Shown: piece by piece, positions 1-7,921 of the stretch
Layout of the letters: every line of letters starts with the position of its first letter
Position numbering within the stretch: position 1 is the first letter of the stretch
Source: Thiococcus pfennigii
GTDB lineage: Bacteria > Pseudomonadota > Gammaproteobacteria > Chromatiales > Chromatiaceae
NCBI RefSeq assembly: GCF_016583835.1
Contig: NZ_NRRW01000001.1
Coordinates: 62,001 to 126,000 of the forward strand
DNA: 64,000 nt
Reading direction: 5' to 3'
Position numbers and translations under genes: made by a program
Notes under the pieces: model-generated
What the model was told of the DNA's origin: nothing
Databases searched by the model: none
What the model saw: only the letters and a program-made list of their open reading frames with translations

Positions 1-488
1 TCGCGGAGCCCGACCACACCGTCGAACGGCGCCTCGATGACACGGTCGGCGAGTCGCGCGCGGATCGCGACGACGAGCGCCCGGGTCGTCTCGACATCGC
101 GGCGGCGCTCGTCGAGCATCGATTCGGAGGCCGAGCGCTGGGCCACCAACGACTTGACCCGCTCGAACTGGCGTTCGGCCTCGCCCAGGCGGGCGATGGC
201 CTCGTCGAGCAGGGCCTGCTGCTCGGCGCTGTTCATCTCCACCAGGACCTGGCCGCGCGTGACCCGTTCGCCATCGTCGAAGTGGATCGCCGAGATCACC
301 TCGGTGACATTGGCCGTGATCGTGACCGCCTCGTTGGCCTTCAGCGTCCCAAGCGCCTCGACGCGATCGGCCAGCGGCCGCGACACGGCCTCGGCGACGA
401 TCACCGCCGGCCCCTCGGGCGGCGGGTCGGCATGGAGCGTAGCAGGCAGGATCAGGAGCGAGAGGGTCAAGACGAGGAGACGCACCAT
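1..488 (-). CDS. RND efflux periplasmic adaptor (membrane fusion protein), 5' part only
   Basis: This is the N-terminal 162 codons of a HlyD/AcrA-type adaptor that bridges an inner-membrane RND pump to an outer-membrane channel; the rest lies beyond the window edge. Reading leftwards from the ATG at 486-488, a signal peptide (MVRLLVLTLSLLILPATLHA) is followed by the first half of the biotinyl-lipoyl-like domain (IHFDDGERVTRGQVLVEM). A helical-hairpin segment rich in Glu, Arg and Ala comes next, then the returning strand (VIEAPFDGVVGLR), a hallmark of these adaptors. It has no lipobox, unlike the adaptor near 60 kb. It is transcribed divergently from pta. The substrate cannot be told. Confidence 0.85.
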   Translation of the reverse strand, partial: MVRLLVLTLSLLILPATLHADPPPEGPAVIVAEAVSRPLADRVEALGTLKANEAVTITANVTEVISAIHFDDGERVTRGQVLVEMNSAEQQALLDEAIARLGEAERQFERVKSLVAQRSASESMLDERRRDVETTRALVVAIRARLADRVIEAPFDGVVGLR

Positions 489-517
489 GGGGATCGACTC
501 GGCTGGGCGGAAGGCAC

Positions 518-546
518 TTTATACAGGAGGGCCTGGGTGTTGTCGC
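518..546 (-). promoter_or_regulatory. Candidate sigma70 promoter of the RND adaptor gene
   Basis: On the minus strand, GCGACA (541-546) and TATAAA (518-523) are separated by 17 bases. This would give a leader of roughly 20 bases before the ATG at 488. The -35 matches 4 of 6 consensus bases. This is a motif call only. Confidence 0.4.
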
Positions 547-821
547 GGCGCGGGGGAATGCCGTCGCGCCGCTGCCCATCGTGGGCCGGGCATCTCTTCG
601 AGAGGACCGCCAGCGACGGCGAAACGTTCCGCCAGATGGCCTTGATCATAACTCCGACCATCCCCGGGGACGGTCCCGTCACCCCGACCCGATCAAGAGC
701 CCGCACCGGCGGGGTCCGCTGTGCGGACCAACGGCGCCTTGGTCAGACTTATGGTCGACGCCCGCCAGATGCACTGCGCCCGACCGCGACCCCAGGGCCG
801 ACTGGTCGTGCTGTAGACCAT

Positions 822-846
822 GCGGCGTGCCCCGGGAGCACGCCGC
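822..846. repeat. Perfect 9-bp hairpin upstream of pta
   Basis: GCGGCGTGC (822-830) and its exact complement GCACGCCGC (838-846) flank the 7-base loop CCCGGGA. No T run follows on either strand, so this is not a typical intrinsic terminator. It lies about 150 bases upstream of the pta start and could be a regulator site or a structured leader. Confidence 0.5.
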
Positions 847-995
847 GAAGTCGCCCTCATACGGCTCGCCCGGTTCGTGCAGGCCACATCGACGGACCGA
901 CATCGGAGTTTGGTAAGATCGCCCCCTTTTCGGCGGTCGTGCCGGCGGCGCGCGGGGCGGCCGGCCGGGCGACACACCCATCGACAGAGAGAGAC

Positions 996-3098
996 ATGCA
1001 GAGCATCTATATCGCCGGCGCCAGCGCCGGCAGCGGCAAATCGGTCGTAGTCCTGGGCTTCATGGAGATGCTCTCGTCGGTCAACCGGCGAGTCGGCTTC
1101 TTCCGTCCGGTGCTCTCCACCGCACCCGCCGACGACAGCCTGATCGCGCTGATCCGCGAACGCTACGATCTGCCCTTCGCCGAGGAGATGCTCTACGGGT
1201 GCACCGCCGAGACGGCCCGCCAACTGATGAGCGGCGGCCACTACGACGAACTGCTGAAGCTGATCATCCACAAGTTCAAGATGCTCGAGGAGAAGTGCGA
1301 CCTGGTCGTCTGCGCCGGCACGGACTTCAGCGGCATCTCCCCGTCGCTCGAATTCGATGTGAATGCCGATCTGGCCAACAACCTCGGCTGCGCGATCGTC
1401 GCCGTCGTCCGGGGCTTTCACCGCACGCCTGGGGAGACCCTCGATGCGGTGCGAATGGTCCACGAGTCGCTGATCGATCGCGGTAGCGAGTTGGTGGCGA
1501 CCGTCGTCAACGGCATCGCCCCGGAGCATCGCGAACTGGTGCTGGGCCGCGCCCGCAGCCTGCTGCCGCGAAGCGAGAGCGTCTACGTCCTGCCCGCGCA
1601 GCCAGCGCTGAGTAGCCCGACGGTCGGCGAGGTCCAGAAGGCGCTCAGCGCCGAGTGCCTCTACGGCGATGCCGACGCCCTGACCCAGGTCGTGTCCAAC
1701 TTCAAGATCGCCGCGATGGAGATCCCGGACTTCCTCGACTATGTCGAGGATGGCAGCCTGATCATCACCCCCGGCGACCGTTCCGACATCATCCTGGCGG
1801 CGCTCGCTGCCGACGTCTCGACCGCCTTCCCGCGCGTCGCCGGGCTGTTGCTGACCGGCGGTCTGCCGCTCGCGAGGAACCTCGAGCGCCTGATCGAGGG
1901 CCTGCGCCGCACCAAGGTCGCGATCCTGCGGGTCTCGAGCGATACCTTCGCGACGACGCTCGATGTGAGCCGCATCGAGCCGACGATCCTCGCCGAGGAC
2001 GGCCGCAAGGTGGCCGCCGCGCTCGGCCTGTTCGAGGCCAACGTCGCGATCGCCGATCTGCGCGAGCGCCTCGCCGTGCATCACTCGGATCGGCTGACGC
2101 CGCTAATGTTCGAATACGAGTTGGTGCGCTGGGCCAAGGCGAGCCGCCAGCGGATCGTGCTGCCCGAGGGCACCGACGAGCGGATCCTACGCGCCGCCGA
2201 GATCCTGTCGCTGCGCGACGTCGTCGACCTGGTCTTGCTCGGCGACCCGGAGAAGATCTCCCGACGCATCGGCGAGTTCGGCCTGACCCTGGATAAGGTG
2301 CGCATCATCGACCCGGCGACGGCCCCGGAGCGCGAGAAGTACGCCCGCACCTACTTCGAGCTGCGCAAGCACAAGGGCATCTCCGAGCAGATGGCCCATG
2401 ATCTGATGGAGGACGTGAGCTACTTCGGCACCGCGATGGTCCACCACGGCGATGCGGACGGGATGGTCTCGGGCGCCGTGCACACGACGCAGCACACGAT
2501 CCGCCCGGCCTTCGAGATGATCAAGACCCGTCCAGGCGTACACCTGGTCTCGAGCGTCTTCTTCATGTGCCTGGCCGACCGGGTACTGGTCTACGGCGAC
2601 TGTGCCGTCAACCCTAACCCCAACGCCGAGCAACTGGCCGATATCGCGATCACCTCGGCGACGACGGCGGCGACCTTCGGCATCGAGCCGCGCATCGCGA
2701 TGCTCTCCTACTCGACCGGCACCTCGGGCAAGGGCGAGGACGTCGAGCGGGTGCGCGAGGCCGTGCGGATCGCCCGCGAGCGCCGCCCGGACCTCAAGCT
2801 CGACGGCCCGATCCAGTACGATGCGGCCGTCGATGCCAGCGTCGCCCGTTCGAAGATGCCCGACAGCCAGGTGGCCGGGCAGGCGACCGTCTTCATCTTC
2901 CCCGACCTCAACACGGGCAACAACACCTACAAGGCGGTCCAGCGCAGCGCCGGGGCCGTCGCGATCGGCCCGGTGCTCCAGGGCCTCAACAAGCCGGTCA
3001 ACGACTTGAGCCGCGGCTGCACCGTCGCCGACATCGTCAACACCGTCGTGATCACCGCAGTGCAGGCCCAAAACGGTCGCCGACAGGCCGGCGCGTAA
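996..3098 (+). CDS. pta: Phosphate acetyltransferase (three-domain type)
   Basis: Interconverts acetyl-CoA and acetyl phosphate; paired with ackA downstream for acetate overflow or assimilation. At 700 residues it is close to the long enterobacterial form (about 714). A BioD-like P-loop domain opens the protein (IYIAGASAGSGKSVVVLGF), a DRTGG-type regulatory domain lies around residues 220-340, and the catalytic PTA_PTB domain fills the C-terminal half (IVLPEGTDERILRAAE, VSGAVHTTQHTIRPA, QYDAAVDASVARSKMP). I chose the ATG at 996 because it follows a purine-rich AGAGAGAGA tract and begins directly with the P-loop domain. The open frame extends upstream without homology. Confidence 0.96.
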   Translation: MQSIYIAGASAGSGKSVVVLGFMEMLSSVNRRVGFFRPVLSTAPADDSLIALIRERYDLPFAEEMLYGCTAETARQLMSGGHYDELLKLIIHKFKMLEEKCDLVVCAGTDFSGISPSLEFDVNADLANNLGCAIVAVVRGFHRTPGETLDAVRMVHESLIDRGSELVATVVNGIAPEHRELVLGRARSLLPRSESVYVLPAQPALSSPTVGEVQKALSAECLYGDADALTQVVSNFKIAAMEIPDFLDYVEDGSLIITPGDRSDIILAALAADVSTAFPRVAGLLLTGGLPLARNLERLIEGLRRTKVAILRVSSDTFATTLDVSRIEPTILAEDGRKVAAALGLFEANVAIADLRERLAVHHSDRLTPLMFEYELVRWAKASRQRIVLPEGTDERILRAAEILSLRDVVDLVLLGDPEKISRRIGEFGLTLDKVRIIDPATAPEREKYARTYFELRKHKGISEQMAHDLMEDVSYFGTAMVHHGDADGMVSGAVHTTQHTIRPAFEMIKTRPGVHLVSSVFFMCLADRVLVYGDCAVNPNPNAEQLADIAITSATTAATFGIEPRIAMLSYSTGTSGKGEDVERVREAVRIARERRPDLKLDGPIQYDAAVDASVARSKMPDSQVAGQATVFIFPDLNTGNNTYKAVQRSAGAVAIGPVLQGLNKPVNDLSRGCTVADIVNTVVITAVQAQNGRRQAGA

Positions 3099-3141
3099 CC
3101 AGCCCGTCGGTCGGGACGCGGCGGAGCGCCGGCGCAGCGGT

Positions 3142-3147
3142 TAGAAT
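3142..3147 (+). promoter_or_regulatory. Candidate -10 element upstream of ackA
   Basis: TAGAAT sits 120 bases before the ackA start, in the 168-base pta-ackA gap. The same TTAGAAT string recurs before skp and before the YdcH-like gene. No convincing -35 was found, so this is weak evidence for a separate ackA transcript. Confidence 0.3.
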
Positions 3148-3266
3148 CCGGGCTGGTCGGCGGCCGCGGCGATCCACCCGAGCGCCCGGAGGCCCGCGGA
3201 GATCCTCGTAGGCCCGGCGCCGGCGATCGTCCCCGGATGTTGTCATGCTTTCAATGGAGAACGACG

Positions 3267-4463
3267 ATGAAGATCCTGGTCCTCAACTCAGGCAGCTCAT
3301 CGATCAAATACCAGCTCTTCGACAGCGAGGATTGGCCGTCGCTGGCCTCGGGGGCCGTCAGCCGCATCGGCGAGCGAGTCGGCGATCTGTCCTGCCGATG
3401 GACCGACGCGGAGGGGGTCGACCACCGTCGCGATGACAACCTGGCCATCCCCGACCACCATGCCGCGATCGCCCACATCATCGAGGGCCTGCGCGAGAGC
3501 CGCACCCTGGCCGATCTCGATGAGCTCGGCGCCATCGGCCACCGAGTCGTGCACGGAGGCGAGGTCTTTCACAGCCCTACGATCGTCGATGAGGAGGTGC
3601 TCGGCGTCATCGAGGCGATGATCCCGCTCGCGCCGCTGCACAACCCGGCACACCTGGCCGGCATCGCCGTGGCCCGCGAACTCTGTCCCGACGTGCCCTC
3701 GGTGATCGTCTTCGATACCGCCTTCCACCTGACGATGCCGCGCACCGCCTACCGCTATGCGCTACCCGAGTATCTCTACAAGGAGCACAGGGTGCGCCGT
3801 TACGGCTTTCACGGGACCTCCCACCACTATGTCGCCAAGCGTGCCGCGGCGCTGCTCGACAGGCCGTTGCGCGACTGCAACCTGATCACGCTCCATCTGG
3901 GCAATGGGGCCAGCGCGACGGCGATCCGCAACGGACGCAGCGTCGATACCTCGATGGGTCTGACACCGCTCGAGGGCCTGGTGATGGGGACCCGCAGCGG
4001 CGACCTGGATCCGGCGATCCTCTTCTATCTGAGCAAGAACCTGGGTCTCGACAATGACACGCTCGACCAGTTGCTGAACCGCCAGAGCGGCCTCCTCGGC
4101 CTCGCCGGGGTCAACGATATGCGCGAGATCCACCGCCTGGCCGAGGCCGGGGACGACCGCGCCGAACTCGCGATCGGGGTCTTCTGTCACCGCCTGATCA
4201 AGTACATCGGTGCCTACTACGCCGTGCTCGGCCAGGTCGACGCCATCGTCTTCACCGGCGGGATCGGCGAGCACGATGCCCTGATCCGATCGCGTGCGTG
4301 CGGCCACCTGGAGAATCTCGGGATCCACCTCGACGCGGCGGCGAACGAGGCTGCGCTCGGCGAACAGGATATCAGTACGCCGGACAGTCCGGTCAAGGTC
4401 CTCGTGATCCCAACCAACGAGGAGCTCGAGATCGCCCAGCAGGTCTACGACACCGTGACCTGA
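3267..4463 (+). CDS. ackA: Acetate kinase
   Basis: Converts acetyl phosphate plus ADP to acetate plus ATP, and the reverse; it completes the Pta-AckA pathway with the gene upstream. The 398 residues match the family's usual 400. Diagnostic motifs are the N-terminal phosphate-binding NSGSSSIKYQLF, RYGFHGTSHHYVAKR, the adenosine-binding HLGNGASATAI, MGLTPLEGLVMGTRSGDLDP, and FTGGIGEHDALIR. The ATG at 3267 is preceded by GGAGA with a 6-base spacer. An upstream in-frame start would add ten residues ahead of the conserved MKILVLNSGSSS start of the family. Confidence 0.97.
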   Translation: MKILVLNSGSSSIKYQLFDSEDWPSLASGAVSRIGERVGDLSCRWTDAEGVDHRRDDNLAIPDHHAAIAHIIEGLRESRTLADLDELGAIGHRVVHGGEVFHSPTIVDEEVLGVIEAMIPLAPLHNPAHLAGIAVARELCPDVPSVIVFDTAFHLTMPRTAYRYALPEYLYKEHRVRRYGFHGTSHHYVAKRAAALLDRPLRDCNLITLHLGNGASATAIRNGRSVDTSMGLTPLEGLVMGTRSGDLDPAILFYLSKNLGLDNDTLDQLLNRQSGLLGLAGVNDMREIHRLAEAGDDRAELAIGVFCHRLIKYIGAYYAVLGQVDAIVFTGGIGEHDALIRSRACGHLENLGIHLDAAANEAALGEQDISTPDSPVKVLVIPTNEELEIAQQVYDTVT

Positions 4464-4490
4464 GCGCCCACCGGCGCATCGCCACAAGTG

Positions 4491-5258
4491 TCAGACGAGG
4501 AGGTCTTCGGAGGCCATATCCTCGGCGTCGCCGGCAAAGCCGGAGGTCGCCCGGCTGGTCGCGAGTTGGTGCTCCAGCGACGCGGCCGCCGCCTTGAGCT
4601 CGTCGGCCGGGTGCTCGAAGCTCAGCTCCAGATTGAAGATCGCCCACTCCGAGGCCGCCTCCGACTGCACGGCCTCGATCCGAACCACGCGGGCGCGCAG
4701 CCGCAGCGCCGGGACATCGGCGATGCCGCCGAGCACCAGGCGAATGCTCTGACCCGGCTCGTAGGACTCGAAGACCGTCATCGAGAACCGGCCCTCGGCG
4801 ATCTCGGCCAGCTTGTCGTAGATCTCCTGGGTATCGCTGAAGAAGATCTCGAGCACCGGGGCCATCGACAGATTCGGCTCGCTGCTTGCCGGAGCGCCTG
4901 CGCCGTGCAGCATCTGCAAGAGTTTCTCCAAGCGGTGTTGATCGGCGGTCGAGAGCCTCGAGAACCGCGCGGCGACGAGCGCGGTCTCATCATCGACGCT
5001 GTCCTTGCGCACCACCTCGGCGAGCGCCGAGAAATGGCGGCCATTGCTCCAGGGAAAGGTCACGGTCACCGACTTGAGATTGGCTACGGCCGCCTTCGAT
5101 GCGAGGAACCGCACCCCGCCCCATGAGATGTCTTGATTCTGCACACGATGGAACGTCTCTGCACCCTCGGCCCGGATGGTCACCGGGATACTCATCGGCA
5201 GCCGCGTGTGCTTGCGCCTGTTACCGCGGTCTTTCCCGTTGCTGGTTTGCTTGATCAT
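4491..5258 (-). CDS. PilZ-domain protein (probable c-di-GMP effector)
   Basis: A 255-residue cytoplasmic protein with an N-terminal PilZ domain. The basic stretch NRRKHTRLPMSIPV supplies the RxxxR-type ligand-binding arginines, and QDISWGGVRF supplies the D/NxSxxG motif, so c-di-GMP binding is likely. A second beta-rich segment (about residues 130-235, containing GQSIRLVLGGIADVPALRLRARVV) looks like a degenerate PilZ-like domain without the RxxxR motif. It is monocistronic and faces ackA tail to tail. A GGDEF protein that could make the ligand is encoded near 55.4 kb. Confidence 0.8.
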   Translation of the reverse strand: MIKQTSNGKDRGNRRKHTRLPMSIPVTIRAEGAETFHRVQNQDISWGGVRFLASKAAVANLKSVTVTFPWSNGRHFSALAEVVRKDSVDDETALVAARFSRLSTADQHRLEKLLQMLHGAGAPASSEPNLSMAPVLEIFFSDTQEIYDKLAEIAEGRFSMTVFESYEPGQSIRLVLGGIADVPALRLRARVVRIEAVQSEAASEWAIFNLELSFEHPADELKAAAASLEHQLATSRATSGFAGDAEDMASEDLLV

Positions 5259-5561
5259 GGCGTCGGTCCCCTAGTCCCAGCCCGCCGACGGTACACTGAG
5301 TCCAGTGGCCGCCGGGCCATTCCATCGTTTGGAAACGATCCCGGGCGCCGGTCACGGCGCGTTCTTGGCTGAGCTCAAAGCAAACTCGGTGCCATCGCAT
5401 CACCTGGCATCGGGCCGCTCACCGCGATGCCCCATCGGCGAGGGGCGCGCGCCGAGCGACCGAGTGCGGCACAATGGGACCCAAATCGTCAGCCCGGTCG
5501 GCACCTCGAGCCGGCCGCTCGGCAGCGCCGCATGCAACCCCTGGCAAGGCCCGATCGCACC
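5259..5561. other. Divergent intergenic region, no gene seen
   Basis: This 303-base region separates the PilZ gene and the aminotransferase gene, which are transcribed away from each other. I found no convincing promoter, RNA gene or repeat in it. Confidence 0.5.
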
Positions 5562-6719
5562 ATGACCGACGAATTCCCGCTCGACCCAGAGGTCCTGCAT
5601 CTCAATCACGCCGGCGTCGCGCCGTGGCCGCGCCGCACGGTCGCGGCCGTGACACGCTTCGCCGAGGAGAACGCCCGGCTCGGGTCGCGACGCTATCCGG
5701 CCTGGCTCGCGACCGAGCGGCGCCTGCGCGAGCGCCTGGCCCGGCTGATCGGGGCGGCACCGCACGACATCGCGCTCGTGAAGAGCACCTCGGAGGCCCT
5801 TTCGATCATCGCCCATGGGCTGCGCTGGCAGCCGGGCGAGAATGTCGTCGGGATCCTCCAGGAGTTTCCGTCGAACCGTATCGTCTGGGAGTCGCTGGCC
5901 CCGCGCGGGGTGGGGCTGCGCCAGCTCGATCTCGCGCGCTCCGAGGCCCCGGAGGACGACCTCCTCGCCCTCTGCGATGCGCACACGCGGCTCGTCGCAG
6001 TCAGCTCGGTGCAGTATGCCCGCGGGCTGCGCCTCGACCTCGAGCGGCTCGGGGCCGGCTGCCGGTTGCGCGGCATCCACCTCTGCGTCGATGCGATCCA
6101 GAGCCTCGGCGCCCTGCCCTTCGACCTGGGCCGCTGCACCGCCGACTTCGTCGTCGCCGACGGCCACAAGTGGCTGCTCGGTCCCGAGGGTGTGGCCCTG
6201 CTCTATGTCGCGCCGGCGCTGCGCGAGGCGCTGGATCTCCACCAGTTCGGCTGGCACATGGTCGCCGAGCGCGGCGACTTCGAGCGCCCCGACTGGCGTG
6301 CGGCGCCCGATGCGACCCGCTTCGAGTGCGGCAGCCCCAACATGCTCGGCATCCATGCCCTCGAGGCGAGCCTGTCGCTGCTCGAAGAGATCGGCATCGA
6401 GCGAGTCGCCGACGCGATCGGCGAGCGCACCGCCCGTCTCATCGCGCTCGTCGACCGCCATGGCTTCGAGCTGCTCAGCCCGCGGGCCGCGGCGCGCCGC
6501 GCCGGCATCGTCACCTTCCGCGTGCCCGGGGCGGATCAGCCGGCCCTCTACGAGGCGCTGATGGGGCACGGCGTGCTGTGCGCGGCGCGCGGCGGCGGGG
6601 TGCGCTTCTCGCCGCACTTCTATACGCGCGAGGAGACGCTCGTGCGGGCGATGGAGCTCGCCGCGGCCCTGGCAGGCGGCCAGGTGCGGCGTCGCGCCCA
6701 GGACAACCCCGCCCGATAG
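5562..6719 (+). CDS. Class V aminotransferase-fold PLP enzyme
   Basis: A 385-residue fold-type I PLP enzyme of the cysteine desulfurase/isopenicillin-N-epimerase superfamily. The PLP lysine is K203 in ADFVVADGHKWLLGPEG, and the aspartate contacting the pyridine nitrogen is in LCVDAIQSLG. The C-terminal loop reads CAARGGGVRFSPHFYTREE, which lacks the reactive cysteine of SufS-type desulfurases. It may therefore be a lyase, epimerase or aminotransferase rather than a sulfur donor. The start is the ATG at 5562; another in-frame ATG lies at 5532. The reaction cannot be assigned from sequence. Confidence 0.85.
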   Translation: MTDEFPLDPEVLHLNHAGVAPWPRRTVAAVTRFAEENARLGSRRYPAWLATERRLRERLARLIGAAPHDIALVKSTSEALSIIAHGLRWQPGENVVGILQEFPSNRIVWESLAPRGVGLRQLDLARSEAPEDDLLALCDAHTRLVAVSSVQYARGLRLDLERLGAGCRLRGIHLCVDAIQSLGALPFDLGRCTADFVVADGHKWLLGPEGVALLYVAPALREALDLHQFGWHMVAERGDFERPDWRAAPDATRFECGSPNMLGIHALEASLSLLEEIGIERVADAIGERTARLIALVDRHGFELLSPRAAARRAGIVTFRVPGADQPALYEALMGHGVLCAARGGGVRFSPHFYTREETLVRAMELAAALAGGQVRRRAQDNPAR

Positions 6720-6938
6720 ACGGCACCGCTGGCAGGCGATCCGCCGCCCGCCCGGGTCGCCTGCGAGCTGGCCCCTACCCGTCCAGGCGACGCCTGACCG
6801 CCGATCGGCCTCGTCTGCATTCTTCCGCCGATCCGAACAGATTCGCCTTGCGAGCGGGCATGCGGATAATGGACGCGGGTTGCGACATGTAATACCGTCT
6901 GCACTCCCGACAACGAGATACAGACCGAGGAGACAGAG

Positions 6939-7385
6939 ATGAAGCAGATCCTGGTAGGAGTTGCCGCCGCCGCCCTGATGGTCCCGGCCTTCGCCGCCGA
7001 CATGGCCACCCCCGATGAGGCCAAGGCGATGAGCGAGAAGGCGCGGGCCGCGGTCAACGAGATGGGCAGCGAGCAGGCCTTCGCGACCTTCGCTGACCCG
7101 GACGGTGGTTTCCAGGAGAAGGACCTCTACGTCTTCTGCATGGATATGGATGGCGTCATGCTGTCGCACGCCGTCAAGCCCGAGCTCGTTGGCAAGAACC
7201 TGCTCGAATTCAACAAGTACGGCGACCTGCTGTTCCAGGACATGATCGCGCTGGCCAAGGCGTCCGGCGAGGGCTGGGTGGACTACAGCTGGCCCTATCC
7301 GGGCACCGACGAGATCAAGCCGAAGACCAGCTATATCGCGACCAACGACGAGGGCTTCTTCTGCGGCGTGGGCGCCTACAAGTAG
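6939..7385 (+). CDS. Secreted single Cache-domain protein
   Basis: A 148-residue protein with a clear signal peptide (MKQILVGVAAAALMVPAFA) followed only by a small-molecule-binding single Cache (sCache_2-like) domain: AFATFADPDGGFQEKDLYVF, VMLSHAVKPELVGKN, and WVDYSWPYPGT. There is no membrane anchor or signalling output, so it should be a free periplasmic binding protein. It may hand a ligand to a separate receptor. AGGAGACAGAG lies just before the ATG as the ribosome site. Neighbours give no functional hint. Confidence 0.8.
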   Translation: MKQILVGVAAAALMVPAFAADMATPDEAKAMSEKARAAVNEMGSEQAFATFADPDGGFQEKDLYVFCMDMDGVMLSHAVKPELVGKNLLEFNKYGDLLFQDMIALAKASGEGWVDYSWPYPGTDEIKPKTSYIATNDEGFFCGVGAYK

Positions 7386-7458
7386 CCTGACCGCAGTCGC
7401 CCGATCGGCGATCTTCGCCGCGACACAGGGACGTGTCGCCCCACCGGCTCGGGCCGCT

Positions 7459-7839
7459 TCAGCGCACCAGTTGATCGAACTGCATCGAGGCGCGCACCAG
7501 GGCCGTCGCGGCACTGAAGAGATCGCGCCGCGGATCCTCGCGACACTCGGCCTCGATGCGCTGCATCGCGACGCTGAGTGCCATGCCGTTCAGGACGTCC
7601 CGCCCGCTTGCCAGGTTGATCCCCGAGACGAAGCCGGCCACCCATTCCTGAAAGCGCCCGTAATCGACGATCTCGGCCTCGTTGCCCCGCTCGAGGCCGT
7701 CCGACGCCTGGACCACCCGCGCGCACGACTGCCCCCCGTAGCCCCATAGGACCGGCGCCGGTTCGGCCCGCGCAGCGCCGACCGCGAACAGCAGGAACAC
7801 GCCGAACAGGAAAGGCATCCGTCGCAGCAGAAGCGTCAT
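7459..7839 (-). CDS. Small periplasmic protein, HdeA/Rap1a-like
   Basis: A 126-residue protein with a signal peptide (MPFLFGVFLLFAVGAARA after a short basic head). The mature part has two cysteines (QSCARVV and EAECRED) framing WVAGFVSGINLASGRDVLNGM, a pattern resembling the HdeA/HdeB and Rap1a/Tai fold group of small disulfide-linked periplasmic proteins. A second possible start is the Met at residue 8. The exact role is unknown. Confidence 0.65.
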   Translation of the reverse strand: MTLLLRRMPFLFGVFLLFAVGAARAEPAPVLWGYGGQSCARVVQASDGLERGNEAEIVDYGRFQEWVAGFVSGINLASGRDVLNGMALSVAMQRIEAECREDPRRDLFSAATALVRASMQFDQLVR

Positions 7840-7921
7840 TTTTATGTAACCATTCGCTCACGCAACGGACGCCTGCCGTCCGTTACCATTTCATGATTTG
7901 CCAGAGGCCGGGAGCCGCGCG

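Larger units (their letters stand above)
489..995. other. Divergent intergenic region between RND adaptor and pta
   Basis: No credible gene was seen in these 507 bases. The region holds a candidate minus-strand promoter for the adaptor (518-546), a perfect 9-bp hairpin (822-846), and a -10-like TAAGAT at about 914-919 that could serve pta. Confidence 0.6.

Noticed and set aside
282-995. Upstream extension of the pta reading frame
   Set aside because: The extra 238 codons are Arg/Asp/Gly-rich, lie antisense to the RND adaptor for part of their length, and have no family resemblance. The ATG at 996 gives the normal Pta N-terminus.
5400-7514. Long minus-strand open frame of 704 codons
   Set aside because: It runs antisense to the aminotransferase and Cache genes, both clearly real; its composition is that of a GC-rich shadow frame.
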